The position numbers and the translations under genes were made by a program. The notes under the pieces are model-generated. The model had not been told where the DNA came from, ran no database searches, and saw only the letters and a program-made list of their open reading frames with translations. Source: Phlebotomus papatasi (Eukaryota > Arthropoda > Insecta > Diptera > Psychodidae). Taken from it: 64,000 nucleotides of DNA. The DNA is taken from the NCBI RefSeq assembly GCF_024763615.1, contig NC_077224.1:57546712-57610711 (forward strand), read 5' to 3'. Shown here one piece after another: positions 12,284 to 23,544 of this stretch (positions within the stretch are counted from its first letter, which is position 1; every line of letters begins with the position of its first letter).

Positions 12284-12405
12284 TTTAAGGACGAGAGGGT
12301 CAGAAAAATCACTTTTTCTGACTTTTTAGAGCAAAACATAACTTTAGATGGCCGTAGGAAAAATTTTATTTTTGGGTCACCGGTGACCCAATAGTCATTA
12401 AAGGG
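12284..12405. mobile_element. Very short piggyBac-like MITE
   Basis: The right end GACTATTGGGTCAC in inverse, then TTTAAGGG, runs into TTAA at 12,406-12,409. The left end TTTAAGGACGAGAGGGTCA is its imperfect inverse. GGGTCACCGGTGACCC at 12,374-12,389 is a perfect 16-bp palindrome. Ends of the form TTAA-CCC are typical of piggyBac elements. The related element at 17,424 carries GGGTCACCCGTGTGACCC just inside its end. The left TTAA is not preserved. Between the satellite and this element (12,011-12,283) I see only AT-rich DNA with a small palindrome, ACTATCGA-A-TCGATAGT, near 12,137. Confidence 0.5.
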
Positions 12406-12516
12406 TTAAATACTGGAAATAAATTTTAGTTTATTACAGTGGTCCTATTTTATTGTCCGAACATATCATCACTATTCACGTATTATATGTCAAAATAGAG
12501 ATCTCTGATGGACAAA

Positions 12517-14567
12517 CGTGGCTGAAGTTAGCCGAAATCCACCCGAAATGTGGTTTGTGTCTTGGATGACCCGAAAGGCTATAAGCCGACAAATGGTTTG
12601 TGTCTTGGCTAAACAAAAAGGCGCATGGCCCGACATATGGTGGGTGTGTTGGCTAATGAATAGCCCTATCCGTTATTTTTTCATGCAAAAGAAACCCAAT
12701 CACAAACAAACTAAATTTAACGATAAGTGATTTTTTTTTAAAAATTATTTCCTTGTTCATTTTCTTTTGATTAACTCTCTTTTTCATTTTATTTGTTTAG
12801 CAATCACTTTATCTGTGATCACAGCGACACCCGAAAAATTTCGGGCGTTGATCTCAGCGACTCACCCGAAAAAAAATATTTCAACTGAAAGAATACTCTA
12901 ATAAAATTGTATACACAAAATAACATTAGAGTTAATTGTTTTGATTAAAAACACAATTTCCTTATTTAATACAAGTGCGTTTTCCTGTTTATTTTTTGAA
13001 ATTATTAGTTTATCGCTGATCCCAGCGACACCCGAAAAATTTTGGGCGCTGATCTCAGCGACACACCCGAAAAAATTCATTTCCACTGAAAAAAATATTT
13101 CAATGCTTTTTCCCACACGGAATTGCATTTAAATAAATTCGTGTGATTAAAACATTCACTTTTCAATTCATTTTTTACAATTCAAATGCGTTTGCGTTTT
13201 TATTTCACGAAAAATCATTTTTCCGTTAATCTCAGCGACACCCGAAAATTTTTGGGCGCTGATCTCAGCGACTCACCCGACGGTTGTTGTCTTGGATATT
13301 GTCGCTGATCACAGCGAATCACCCGAAAAATTTTGAATTTCTTAACGGAAAACATTCCATTCCAATTTTTCACACAGAATTACATTTGAATTAATTCATT
13401 TGATTAAAAATATCACTTAACAATTAATTTTTTTACAATTCAAGTGCGTTTGCGTTTTTATTTCACGATAAATCACTTTTCCGTTAATCTCAGCGACACC
13501 CGAAAATTTTCGGGCGCTGATCTCAGCGACACACCCGAAAAAATTCTTTTCCACTGAAAAAAATATTTCAATGGATTTTTCCACACGGAATTGCATTTAA
13601 ATAAATTCGTGTGATTAAAACATTCACTTTTCAATACATTTTTTTTACAATTCAAGTGCGTTTGCGTTTTTATTTCACGATAAATCACTTTTCCGTTAAT
13701 CTCAGCGACACCCGAAAATTTTTGGGCGCTGATCTCAGCGACACACCAGAAAAAATTCTTTTCCACTGAAAAAAATATTTCAATGCATTTTTCCACACAG
13801 AATTACATTTAAATTAATTCTTTTGATTCAAAATTTAACTTTTCATTGAATTTCTCTACAATTCAAGTGCGTTTACGTCGTTTAATTCATGAAAATTCAC
13901 TTTTACGTTAATCTTAGCGACACCCGAAAAATTTCTGGCATTGATCTCAGCGACACACCTGGAAAAATTATTTCAACTGAACAAATTTTCCTAATGCATT
14001 ATCCCCATTATCCCATATCCACAAGGAATTACGTTAAAATTAATTCTTTTGATTAAAAATATTATTTCATAGTTAATTTATTTCCAATCCAAGTGCGTTT
14101 GCATTTTTATTTGATGAAAAATCACTTTGTCGCTGATCCCAACGACACTCGAAAAATTTCGGTTGCTAATCTCAGCAACACACCTGAAAAAATCAATTCC
14201 AATGAAAAAAAATATTTATGCAATTTTCAAAACGGAAATTATCTTGTATTTTTTTTTTGTTAAAAATATCACTTCTCAATCAATTTCTTTGAAGTTTAAG
14301 TGCGTTTTCACTTTTATTTCTTGAGAGTTGTTTCCACCCGAAAAAGATTTGAATATTTTTAACGGCCCACCCGAAAAAATTATTCATTTTCAAGAGAAGT
14401 AATTCTAATGCATCATTCAACACAGAATTGTATTATAATTAAATTCTGTGTATTAAAAGTACCATTTTTTCTGAATTTTCTTTCATTATAGTGCTTTTTA
14501 ATTCTTAATTTTTGACAAGCCACTTTGTCGTTGATCACAGGGACTCGCCCGAAAAAATCTCTTACTT
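12517..14567 (+). repeat. Left inverted arm of the Foldback-like element
   Basis: The first ~230 bases match the outer right arm with only a few differences seen by eye. They contain GTGTCTTGGATGACCCGAAA and GCCGACAAATGG phrases. From about 12,800 on, seven units of roughly 200-250 bp follow. Each contains CAGCGACACCCGAAA, TTTCGGGCGCTGATC and a TTCCACTGAAAAAAATATTT tract. Unit landmarks lie near 12,823, 13,022, 13,234, 13,490, 13,706, 13,915 and 14,130. CCCGAAAATTTTCGGG inside units is a perfect 16-bp palindrome. Reading frames across the units are mirrored on the other arm and are not considered genes. Confidence 0.85.
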
Positions 14568-16018
14568 AGTGCGCCCACCTGCAAAATTTGAATTTTTTTT
14601 AACGGAAATCACGTTCAAATGCAATTTTTTATTGAAAATTATTCTATAATGGTATCTACACACAAAGCAATTTTCGTCAAGAATTGTCTTTTCCCGTCAT
14701 ATAATTTCGTCAGATATCTTTAAGTTTTCTGCAGAAAATATCTACACCTCTGCCGAAAATCTGCCGAGAAATCTGTAGATATTCCTACGAATTTTATTTG
14801 CGCTTGGGACAGAATTCGTCAGAAATTTTTCCAGATTTTCTGACGAATCCTGGTGCATACTCTGACGAATTTTTGTAAATATTTTGCCGATTTTCTGTAG
14901 ATGTTTTTCTACATTCCAGACTTTCCAGACAGCTGTATTTGAAAAGATGGAATATTTTTTCACTGAAGTTTGGAAAATTCAATAAAGCTAGTCTTGGTGA
15001 TATCACAGTATTTATATGAAATAAAGAATTCTGCGATGCCGTGTTATAAGTAGAGAATAGTGAAGTGAAAACTTTAAGCAAAGTGTCGACCTAAATTTCG
15101 TGTTTTTGTGTCATTCGATTGGCGATTTTTAAGAAATTAGTATTTTTGCTTGAATCTTTTTAGTTATCTAAAATGTTTAATCGGAAATGCTTGTTAAACA
15201 GAGCATACTATTTTCTTGTAATTTCTACAGTTTCTTGATAAATCAACAATATTTGAGATTTGCCGAGAATCTGCAGATTCTCGGCAGAATTTCTGCATAG
15301 GAAATCTGCATAATATCCATTGTCTCAACAAAAATATTGTTGATTTATCAAGAAACTGTAGAAATTACAAGAAAATAGTATGCTCTGTTTAACAAGCATT
15401 TCCGATTAAACATTTTAGATAACTAAAAAGATTCAAGCAAAAATACTAATTTCTTAAAAATCGCCAATCGAATGACACAAAAACACGAAATTTAGGTCGA
15501 CACTTTGCTTAAAGTTTTCACTTCACTATTCTCTACTTATAACACGGCATCGCAGAATTCTTTATTTTATATAAACACTGTGATATCACCAAGAATAGCT
15601 TTATTGAATTTTCCAAACTTCAGTGAAAAAATATTCCATCTTTTCAAATACAGCTGTCTGGAAAGTCTGGAATGTAGAAAAACATCTACAGAAAATCGGC
15701 AAAATATCTACAAAAATTCGTCAGAGTATGCACCAGGATTCGTCAGAAAATCTGGAAAAATTTCTGACGAATTCTGTCCCAAGCGCAAATAAAATTCGTA
15801 GGAATATCTACAGATTTCTCGGCAGATTTTCGGCAGAGGTGTAGATATTTTCTGCAGAAAACTTAAAGATATCTGACGAAATTATATGACGGGAAAAGAC
15901 AATTCTTGACGAAAATTGCTTTGTGTGTAGATACCATTATAGAATAATTTTCAATAAAAAATTGCATTTGAACGTGATTTCCGTTAAAAAAAATTCAAAT
16001 TTTGCAGGTGGGCGCACT
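14568..16018. mobile_element. Near-perfect 1.45-kb palindrome nested in the left arm
   Basis: The left half 14,568-15,254 and the right half 15,332-16,018 are both 687 bp and are reverse complements, with only scattered substitutions and apparently no indels. The 77-bp spacer carries its own 24-bp perfect palindrome centred on CTGCAG (15,262-15,285). Near each end is GGTATCTACACACAAAGC, related to the terminus of the small MITE at 31,785. The right arm of the host element shows the empty site: CCCGAAAAAATCTCTTACTT runs directly into CCCAGTAACG near 19,788. The palindrome is therefore a later insertion. A diverged single half of the same family lies at 23,545-24,090. The 95-codon frames in the two halves begin at TTG and have no recognisable domain. 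Confidence 0.85.
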
Positions 16019-19000
16019 AACCCAGTAACGCAAATTCGGTGTTTGTACAGTAGTACGACAAGTAGTACTCTGTATAGTACTTGCCTTATGGAAATTTTAA
16101 TGACCGTGACACAAGACGTTCCAGGAACTTTGTTCGGGGTTGAGTGGTGAAAATGCTGTGGGGAATTCGCAATTTTTGAATTTTAAAATAACGACATTTT
16201 TTTAATTTCAACTGACCAACGGTTTTTTACCGGTTTTAACCGTATTTTTAATAATAAATCTAAAATATATACTAAAATTAAATTTATTTGCATTTAAATT
16301 TATAAAATACAATTAATTAATTTAATTACAAATTTTTATGTTATTTATATCGTACTTTCGCGATTTTAGTGGCATTTTGAACATTTTTGGGATTTCTTAA
16401 TTTTTCATTACATATTTAGATAGAAAATTGTGTACATTTTAAATCCGGTTTTATCTTAAAAAGGTTTATACTGAACATTTTCCTTAATTTTAAATTTTCA
16501 TAAATATTTTTTGCTGATTTTCTTAAAAAGATTATTAAAGAATGGCGTTTCATTCATTCTAGTAATAAAAATTAAATGATAATTAGGCACAAAAAACTAT
16601 TTCTTTCAATAATAATTAACTATTGATTAATATTTTATTAAAAAAAAAAAGTGTTCTTGTATTAATCCATGCAAAGTGTCACATTTATGAAAAATCTTAG
16701 TCAAATCTCCAGAAATATTATGTGTAATACTGGTATTTTCTAAGAATAAGAGTGGCGTATCGCGCTAAAATAACATGTTTTGCATCAAAGATTCATTTTT
16801 TTCTCAAATATAGAAACTGTTTTTTGTTATGTTTTAGAAAGTTGTATAATATAAAATTACTTACATTTAAACGCAAAAACAACGTAGGGAAAGACAGAAA
16901 ATATGTCCAGGAAATGACATTTCTATATCTACTTACTACTTTACTTATAGAAATAAAAACAAAAAAAATAAATATTTTAGAACGAAAGTTATGTGTTAAA
17001 TATGAGCAGTCCAATCTAACTCCGACATCATAGATCACTTGTAAAAAGTTCCACTTGAAATATTAATTATTAAAATACGAAAGAAGTATAATGTTTTAGG
17101 GTTGCCATCTCAATATACCCAAATGCAAAATGTGCTACTTAAATCGTGAAAGTGCGAATACCATACAAAATCGAGAAAATTAGAAAAATTTATTAAAATT
17201 AATTAGAAATTATGTTTTCTGCCGATGTTTTCCTAACCGCTTATGTCCGTCCTTCTCGTCATTTGACGTAAGTTTATAGTCCTGCTGGCTCTCAATAAGT
17301 GCTGACTCGGTGCACTCCAGTTTTTCTGTAACGATGATACAAAATAGTTTTAAAAATCCCATATAAAAATATTTTCTTATTAAAAGTAAATAACGAAAAA
17401 ACTACCAAATAAATTATTTTTAACATTTTAAAGACGATTGGGTCACCCGTGTGACCCGTAGATAAAATAATTTTTCCTGACTACCTAGTTATTTCTTTTT
17501 AATGTTTGTGCCCTTTTTTTCGCTATTTCTTAACTTTACTCTTCAAAAGTTAAAATGAAAGGAGGGGAGTGAATGGGTAAAATCAGAGGCATGACATTTC
17601 CTATTCCCATATGTTCCTAGCGCGCCGAAAAAAATTTTAGGTTTATTAGCTGTTTTCTGTCAATGTAGAATGAATTAGCAAAAAATATAAATCCAAAATA
17701 AAAGCCAACTTAATATTGAATAGGAAACCGAAAACCCCAAATTGGCTATCTCGTGAAATGTGTACGAAATCAGGGAAAAATTTACACTAAAATCGGTCGT
17801 ATTTTTCAAAGCTAATGTCACGGGTAAAATTATTTGTATTCAGTTAGTGAATGGATTTTGTTTCATTAGAATTTATTTTATAATATTTACTATGTAAAAA
17901 ATTAAGAAAAAAGCTTACATTTGAGATAAGGTGCAGGTGACTGCACTTTCTGATAAATATTAAAAAATCAACAATTTTTAATAATAAACGACATTGAAGA
18001 TCTTCAATCTAAGGGTAAGATGCATGATATCTATAAGATCACCTGTAACTCATCCGATTGGGCTGAAATTTTACTATGTTGTAGCTGATGTCAAGACCTT
18101 TTCAGAACGTATCTATGATTCAGTCTACGTCAAGCATTTACCTAGGCTCACAGTTTTAAATTTTGAAATATTCATATTTTGGCGGCCTTTTTTTTAGTCT
18201 TAATTATTTGAGACCTAAATGAAATATCTCAGTAATAATTAAAAATGGTGAAGACTTTTATTTTAAATATTTATTTACTTTTACATAATTTAAAAGATAT
18301 AAACGAAAAATTCATATATTTATATTTTTATTTTTTAATCTTTGCGACAACAGCTTTTCAGATCCTCAAATAATTTGCTGTTATAAGCAAAAACGTTACT
18401 TTTCTTTTTCTTCGTTTGTTAGACCACATCTTCTAACAATAGTGCTGTCTTTTTGTGATGGTTTCAATAATGGAAGCGCACCGTAGTTCTGTATTTATGA
18501 GAGTATCATATTTTTTAAAGTTGTAGGAATTTAGGATATTTTTTACAAATGTCCAGCTATTTGCTATATTTAAGTTCAAAATTGAGCAATTTTCAAATTA
18601 CTTTTTTATATTCCAATTTTTTTAAGCAAAACCCTTTTGTGAATAGAAAGTTACTACGCTCATATACATTATATTTTTCATTAGAGTGACAATTATCATT
18701 CATTGGTATCGTCAGAAAAATTTCTTGATTTTTTAGGTTATTTTTGTCCCTATCATGTAGAGGTAAAAAATGCACCGAATCAGACTGTTGGATTTTACAA
18801 GGTTAGATGTAAAACGTGTCACTGATTTTGATTATCGGTTTCATTTTCATTGTTCATTTTCGGTCAGTAAAAAGTATTTCGTCCTTAAAGGGTTAAACCT
18901 AACACGCAGATCCACAAGGATTGAGGAAATACGATTATTTCATCCTTAATTACGATCTGAAACCCTAGAAAAGATACTTCCGGACAGAAAGTGTTTGAGA

Positions 19001-19789
19001 AATGAAAACATGTTGCCCTAAATTACCCTAAAAAAATTAAAGAAAAAATCCTATCAAAGAAATCCTTTTTAAACCCAATACACTTATCCATGGAGATTGA
19101 GGAAATTCTCACACCTTATTATAAATTGAATGTGGGGCCCAAAAAAGGCTTCCGGATGGAAAATGAATTAGAATGAGGTTAGAGCTTCCTAATGCAACCT
19201 TTTTTTCATCTACTGCCCAGATATTTTTTTTCTTATTAAACAACACTACTAACTTGAATTTGGGACTCTTCAAGAATATTTTATAAAAAAAATTTGCCTT
19301 GGGAGCCCCAAAAACCAAAGGACGCTCACTAAGCGTCACTTTTATATTTCAGTGTTTTTAAGACCTAAAAAATGAAAAACTCTACAGAACTGCAATCAAA
19401 TTATCACGTACCTGTACTGCTCTCTGGAATCCTGCTGGTCAATTGCTTGAAAAAACACTAATTTTATCATTTTTCACTAATAAAAAAAATCACAGCTCTG
19501 AGGATTCAGCCATCTGACAGACGAAACCGGAACAAAGTTCCAGGAACGTCTTGTGTCACGCTGTACAAATTTTCCATAACACAAGTACTATACAGAGTCC
19601 TACACGTCGTACTACTGTACAAACACCGAACTTTTGGTGGTGAATGTGGGGAAAATACCGTAGCGCCGCCGCATTGGTGGCCACCGCACAGAATTAAATT
19701 AGTTTTTGATGGTGACCACCACGCTCTGAAGAAATTGGGGGGTCGCCACCGTCAAAATTTTTCGAACCCAAAACTCTTTCGTTACTGGG
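16019..19789. other. Loop of the Foldback-like element
   Basis: The outer parts continue the inverted arms. GGTGTTTGTACAGTAGTACGAC near 16,040 and ACACAAGACGTTCCAGGAAC near 16,110 reappear inverted at about 19,535-19,630. About 150 bp at 19,640-19,785 (GCCGCCGCATTGGTGGCCACC region) exist only on the right side. The middle (about 16,150-19,490) is AT-rich with no frame resembling a transposase; the 93-codon frame at 16,752-17,033 has no recognisable domain. Part of the loop is the TTAA-flanked element at 17,424-18,892. Confidence 0.6.
17424..18892. mobile_element. piggyBac-like non-autonomous element, 1.47 kb
   Basis: It is flanked by TTAA at 17,420-17,423 and 18,893-18,896. The left end is CATTTTAAAGACGATTGGGT, and the right end ends in CGTCCTTAAAGGG. 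The last ~300 bp (about 18,600-18,892) match 42,245-42,549 clearly, including CATTGGTATCGTCAGAAAAA- and CATTTTCGGTCAG-type phrases. The TTAA target and GGG/CCC ends point to piggyBac-like origin; no transposase is present. A 67-codon frame at 17,994-18,197 has no recognisable domain. Confidence 0.6.
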
Positions 19790-22323
19790 AAGTAAGAGAT
19801 TTTTTCGGGCGAGTCCCTGTGATCAACGACAAAGTGGCTTGTCAAAAATTAAGAATTAAAAAGCACTATAATGAAAGAAAATTCAGAAAAAATGGTACTT
19901 TTAATACACAGAATTTAATTATAATACAATTCTGTGTTGAATGATGCATTAGAATTACTTCTCTTGAAAATGAATAATTTTTTCGGGTGGGCCGTTAAAA
20001 ATATTCAAATCTTTTTCGGGTGGAAACAACTCTCAAGAAATAAAAGTGAAAACGCACTTAAACTTCAAAGAAATTGATTGAGAAGTGATATTTTTAACAA
20101 AAAAAAAAATACAAGATAATTTCCGTTTTGAAAATTGCATAAATATTTTTTTTCATTGGAATTGATTTTTTCAGGTGTGTTGCTGAGATTAGCAACCGAA
20201 ATTTTTCGAGTGTCGTTGGGATCAGCGACAAAGTGATTTTTCATCAAATAAAAATGCAAACGCACTTGGATTGGAAATAAATTAACTATGAAATAATATT
20301 TTTAATCAAAAGAATTAATTTTAACGTAATTCCTTGTGGATATGGGATAATGGGGATAATGCATTAGGAAAATTTGTTCAGTTGAAATAATTTTTCCAGG
20401 TGTGTCGCTGAGATCAATGCCAGAAATTTTTCGGGTGTCGCTAAGATTAACGTAAAAGTGAATTTTCATGAATTAAACGACGTAAACGCACTTGAATTGT
20501 AGAGAAATTCAATGAAAAGTTAAATTTTGAATCAAAAGAATTAATTTAAATGTAATTCTGTGTGGAAAAATGCATTGAAATATTTTTTTCAGTGGAAAAG
20601 AATTTTTTCTGGTGTGTCGCTGAGATCAGCGCCCAAAAATTTTCGGGTGTCGCTGAGATTAACGGAAAAGTGATTTATCGTGAAATAAAAACGCAAACGC
20701 ACTTGAATTGTAAAAAAAATGTATTGAAAAGTGAATGTTTTAATCACACGAATTTATTTAAATGCAATTCCGTGTGGAAAAATCCATTGAAATATTTTTT
20801 TCAGTGGAAAAGAATTTTTTCGGGTGTGTCGCTGAGATCAGCGCCCGAAAATTTTCGGGTGTCGCTGAGATTAACGGAAAAGTGATTTATCGTGAAATAA
20901 AAACGCAAACGCACTTGAATTGTAAAAAAATTAATTGTTAAGTGATATTTTTAATCAAATGAATTAATTCAAATGTAATTCTGTGTGAAAAATTGGAATG
21001 GAATGTTTTCCGTTAAGAAATTCAAAATTTTTCGGGTGATTCGCTGTGATCAGCGACAATATCCAAGACAACAACCGTCGGGTGAGTCGCTGAGATCAGC
21101 GCCCAAAAATTTTCGGGTGTCGCTGAGATTAACGGAAAAATGATTTTTCGTGAAATAAAAACGCAAACGCATTTGAATTGTAAAAAATGAATTGAAAAGT
21201 GAATGTTTTAATCACACGAATTTATTTAAATGCAATTCCGTGTGGGAAAAAGCATTGAAATATTTTTTTCAGTGGAAATGAATTTTTTCGGGTGCGTCGC
21301 TGAGATCAGCGCCCGAAAATTTTCGGGTGTCGCTGAGAGTAACGGAAAAGTGATTTTTCGTGAATTAAAAACGCAAATACACTTGAATTGTAAAGAAATT
21401 AATTGTTAAGTGATATTTTTTATCAAAAGAATTAATTCAAATGTAATTCCGTGTGAAAAATTGGAAAAATTGCAATGGAATGTTTTCCGTTAAGAAATTC
21501 AAAATTTTTCGGGTGATTCGCTGTGATCAGCGACAATATCCAAGACAACAACCTTTTGTCGGGTATGTCGCTGAGATCAGCGCCCGAAATTTTTCGGGTG
21601 TCGCTGAGATTAACGGAAAAATGATTTTTCGTGAATTAAAAACGCAAACGCACTCACATTGTTAAAAAAAAATGAATTGAAAAGTGAATGTTTTAATCAC
21701 ACGAATTTATTTAAATGCAATTCCGTGTGGAAAAATGCATTGAAATATTTTTTTCAGTGGAAATGATTTTTTTCGGGTGTGTCGCTGAGATCAGCGCCCG
21801 AAATTTTTCGGGTGTCGCTGGGATCAGCGATAAACTAATAATTTCAAAAAATAAACAGGAAAACGCACTTGTATTAAATAAGGAAATTATGTTTTTAATC
21901 AAAACAATTAACTCTAATGTTATTTTGTGTATACAATTTTATTAGAGTATTCTTTCAGTTGAAATATTTTTTTTCGGGTGAGTCGCTGAGATCAACGCCC
22001 GAAATTTTTCGGGTGTCGCTGTGATCACAGATAAAGTGATTGCTAAACAAATAAAATGAAAAAGAGAGTTAATCAAAAGAAAATGAACAAGGAAATAATT
22101 TTAAAAAAATCACTTATCGTTAAATTTAGTTTATTAGTGATTGGGTTTCTTTTGCATGAAAAAATAACGTAAAGGCCTATTCATTAGCCAAGACACCCAC
22201 CATATGTCGGGTCATGCGCCTTTCTGTTTAGCCAAGACACAAACCATTTGTCGGCTTATAGCCTTTCGGGTCATCCAAGACACAAACCACATTTCGGGTG
22301 GATTTCGGCTAACTTCAGCCACG
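19790..22323 (-). repeat. Right inverted arm of the Foldback-like element
   Basis: Reverse complement of the left arm, with about nine internal units instead of seven. The TTCGGGTGTCGCTGAG landmarks lie near 20,196, 20,437, 20,640, 20,863, 21,110, 21,322, 21,594, 21,807 and 22,009. The ~470-bp length difference between arms equals about two units, so the arms evolve by gain or loss of whole units. The 107-codon frame at 20,562-20,885 is identical to the one at 13,473-13,796 on the opposite arm. It repeats the same short phrase twice because it spans two repeat units, so it is not a gene. Confidence 0.85.
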
Positions 22324-22399
22324 TGATGGACAAAATAATACTTATTCGACGTATGGATACACGGCCGAAAAAGTTCAGTTTTTGATAAAACTATTGGAT

Positions 22400-23016
22400 T
22401 CATGACTCCACTTGTGTTGCCGCTTCCGGATGATGCTTCCCTCTGAAAATTTCACTGCAGCTGAACGTAAAATTTACGTAAAACGACGATTTACGTAAAA
22501 TTTAGGATTTTGTCGAGAAAAAACGAACAATTGATTCCCGGACAGGTTCCGGAAAGCACCTTGGGACAATTTCTTATGAAAATTTAGATTTAAATAAACT
22601 CGAGATCTAGACTAATAAATGGGAATATAATAGTAGTACTCACGGTTTCTTGCTTATTAACTGGGGATTGGGGGACTGGTTCTCAGGAAAATTCAGGGGA
22701 ATAGCGGTGTTCTTCAGGAACTTCCTGACGCCACCGGGAAGAAAGTCATCTTTCTCGAAGTGTCTTCCACAGATTCTTTTATCTTTCACTGTTGTCTCGT
22801 CCAGATGCTGCCCATTACCGTCCTGGATGTGGCGTATCCATTCTTGACGCCTCTTGGGGTCCAGAAGAAAACTAAAATTACATAAAAAGTAGAAAACAGC
22901 GTCATTCGAAGTTTCTCAGTTTTCTCTCTAAGAATTTATGCTTGCCAGTGGAAGGAAACCCCGCACTGTCTCGTCTGGTCCATGCGACATCTCTCCACAA
23001 TACACTTCACCCCCAT
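22400..23016 (-). CDS. Small THAP-domain protein, three exons
   Basis: Not a recognised named gene, but the THAP zinc-finger fold (sequence-specific DNA binding) is clear. Exon 1 (23,016-22,946) starts at ATG and encodes Cys5 and Cys10 with SFH at the expected spacing. Exon 2 (22,871-22,644) encodes LLDPKRRQEWIRHI, then RICGRHFEKDDF (the C-x2-H pair) and AIPLNFPEN (the AVPTIF-like box). Exon 3 (22,442-22,400) adds GKHHPEAATQVES and a TGA stop. Phases agree throughout: 71 + 228 + 43 nt = 114 codons, giving 113 aa. Intron 1 begins GCAAGC, a non-canonical GC donor, and ends TTTTAG. Intron 2 has GTGAGT and TTTTCAG. The protein is essentially one THAP domain (residues 1 to about 90) with a short tail. 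It lies just outside the Foldback-like element, whose right duplication ends at 22,334. It could be a functional gene or a domesticated transposase N-terminus. Exon 3 is the least certain part. Confidence 0.7.
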
Positions 23017-23544
23017 TCGAATGCTTAAAAATGTTTTTAATTGTCTTTTTATTCACTTTTTCACTGGCACTTTTCACTTGATAAACACTGTAAACACTTT
23101 AACCATAAAACGCAAACGGCGGAGGCGACGTTGTGAAAGTTCTCTAAAATTTTTAGAGATGGCGCTCGGACCGCAAAAATATTTTCGAAGAAGAAGAAGA
23201 AAGTTGGTGGCGCTATCATCGTTCTTGCAACCAACGGACATCCAACACCTTTTTATATGGGATATTCCAATTCCGTTTTCTAGTATTGAATTCTGTGGTA
23301 AAATTCTATAAGTGGCAGCGGCTGGCTGCCACTTGGTCCTTCCGTGACACTTTTAGTTAGGGTTCTACGAAGTGTTAAACATTTCTACATCAAAATTATT
23401 TCGACGTATTGCAATAACAAATTACAAAAATTAATAAAGTAGGCTTATCAGGGGTGGTTCTATTAATTTTGCCATGACGGCCATGACTGTACGTTTTTGG
23501 TCGCTGTGAGAGCAGTTAGCTCAACGCTATTCTACCCCGTCAAA
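23017..23544. other. Upstream region of the small THAP gene, with hairpin
   Basis: Likely promoter and 5' region of the minus-strand THAP gene. It contains purine-rich tracts (GAAGAAGAAGAAGAAAG near 23,190), and AAGTGGCAGC-GGCTG-GCTGCCACTT, a strong hairpin, at about 23,309-23,333. The Arg-rich plus-strand frame 22,982-23,311 overlaps exon 1 in antisense and has no recognisable domain. Confidence 0.4.

Larger units (their letters stand above)
12517..22323. mobile_element. Foldback-like element, 9.8 kb, 11-bp target duplication
   Basis: Both ends carry the same terminus: CGTGGCTGAAG at 12,517 and its reverse complement ending at 22,323. TGATGGACAAA lies immediately outside both ends (12,506-12,516 and 22,324-22,334), a perfect 11-bp target-site duplication. 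The arms are inverted copies of each other, about 2.05 kb (left) and 2.5 kb (right), each built mostly of ~200-215-bp tandem units. Between them is a loop of several kilobases with no transposase-like frame. Long inverted arms made of internal repeats are the hallmark of Foldback-type elements, and 8-11-bp duplications also fit Mutator-like elements. The superfamily stays open because no transposase is visible. Later insertions sit inside the element: the palindrome at 14,568-16,018 and a TTAA-flanked element at 17,424-18,892. Confidence 0.85.

Noticed and set aside
13473..13796. 107-codon frame, identical to 20,562-20,885 on the other strand
   Set aside because: It spans two repeat units of an inverted arm, repeats the same phrase internally, and exists only because the arms are copies.
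14794..15792. Mirrored 95-codon frames in the two palindrome halves
   Set aside because: They begin at TTG, not ATG, have no recognisable domain, and mirror-image identity is a consequence of the palindrome.
16752..17033. 93-codon frame in the Foldback loop as a candidate transposase
   Set aside because: Composition is Lys/Leu/Phe-rich as expected for AT-rich DNA, with no catalytic or DNA-binding pattern.
22982..23311. Arg-rich 109-codon plus-strand frame
   Set aside because: It is antisense to a THAP exon and its promoter region; the Arg run comes from a purine-rich tract.
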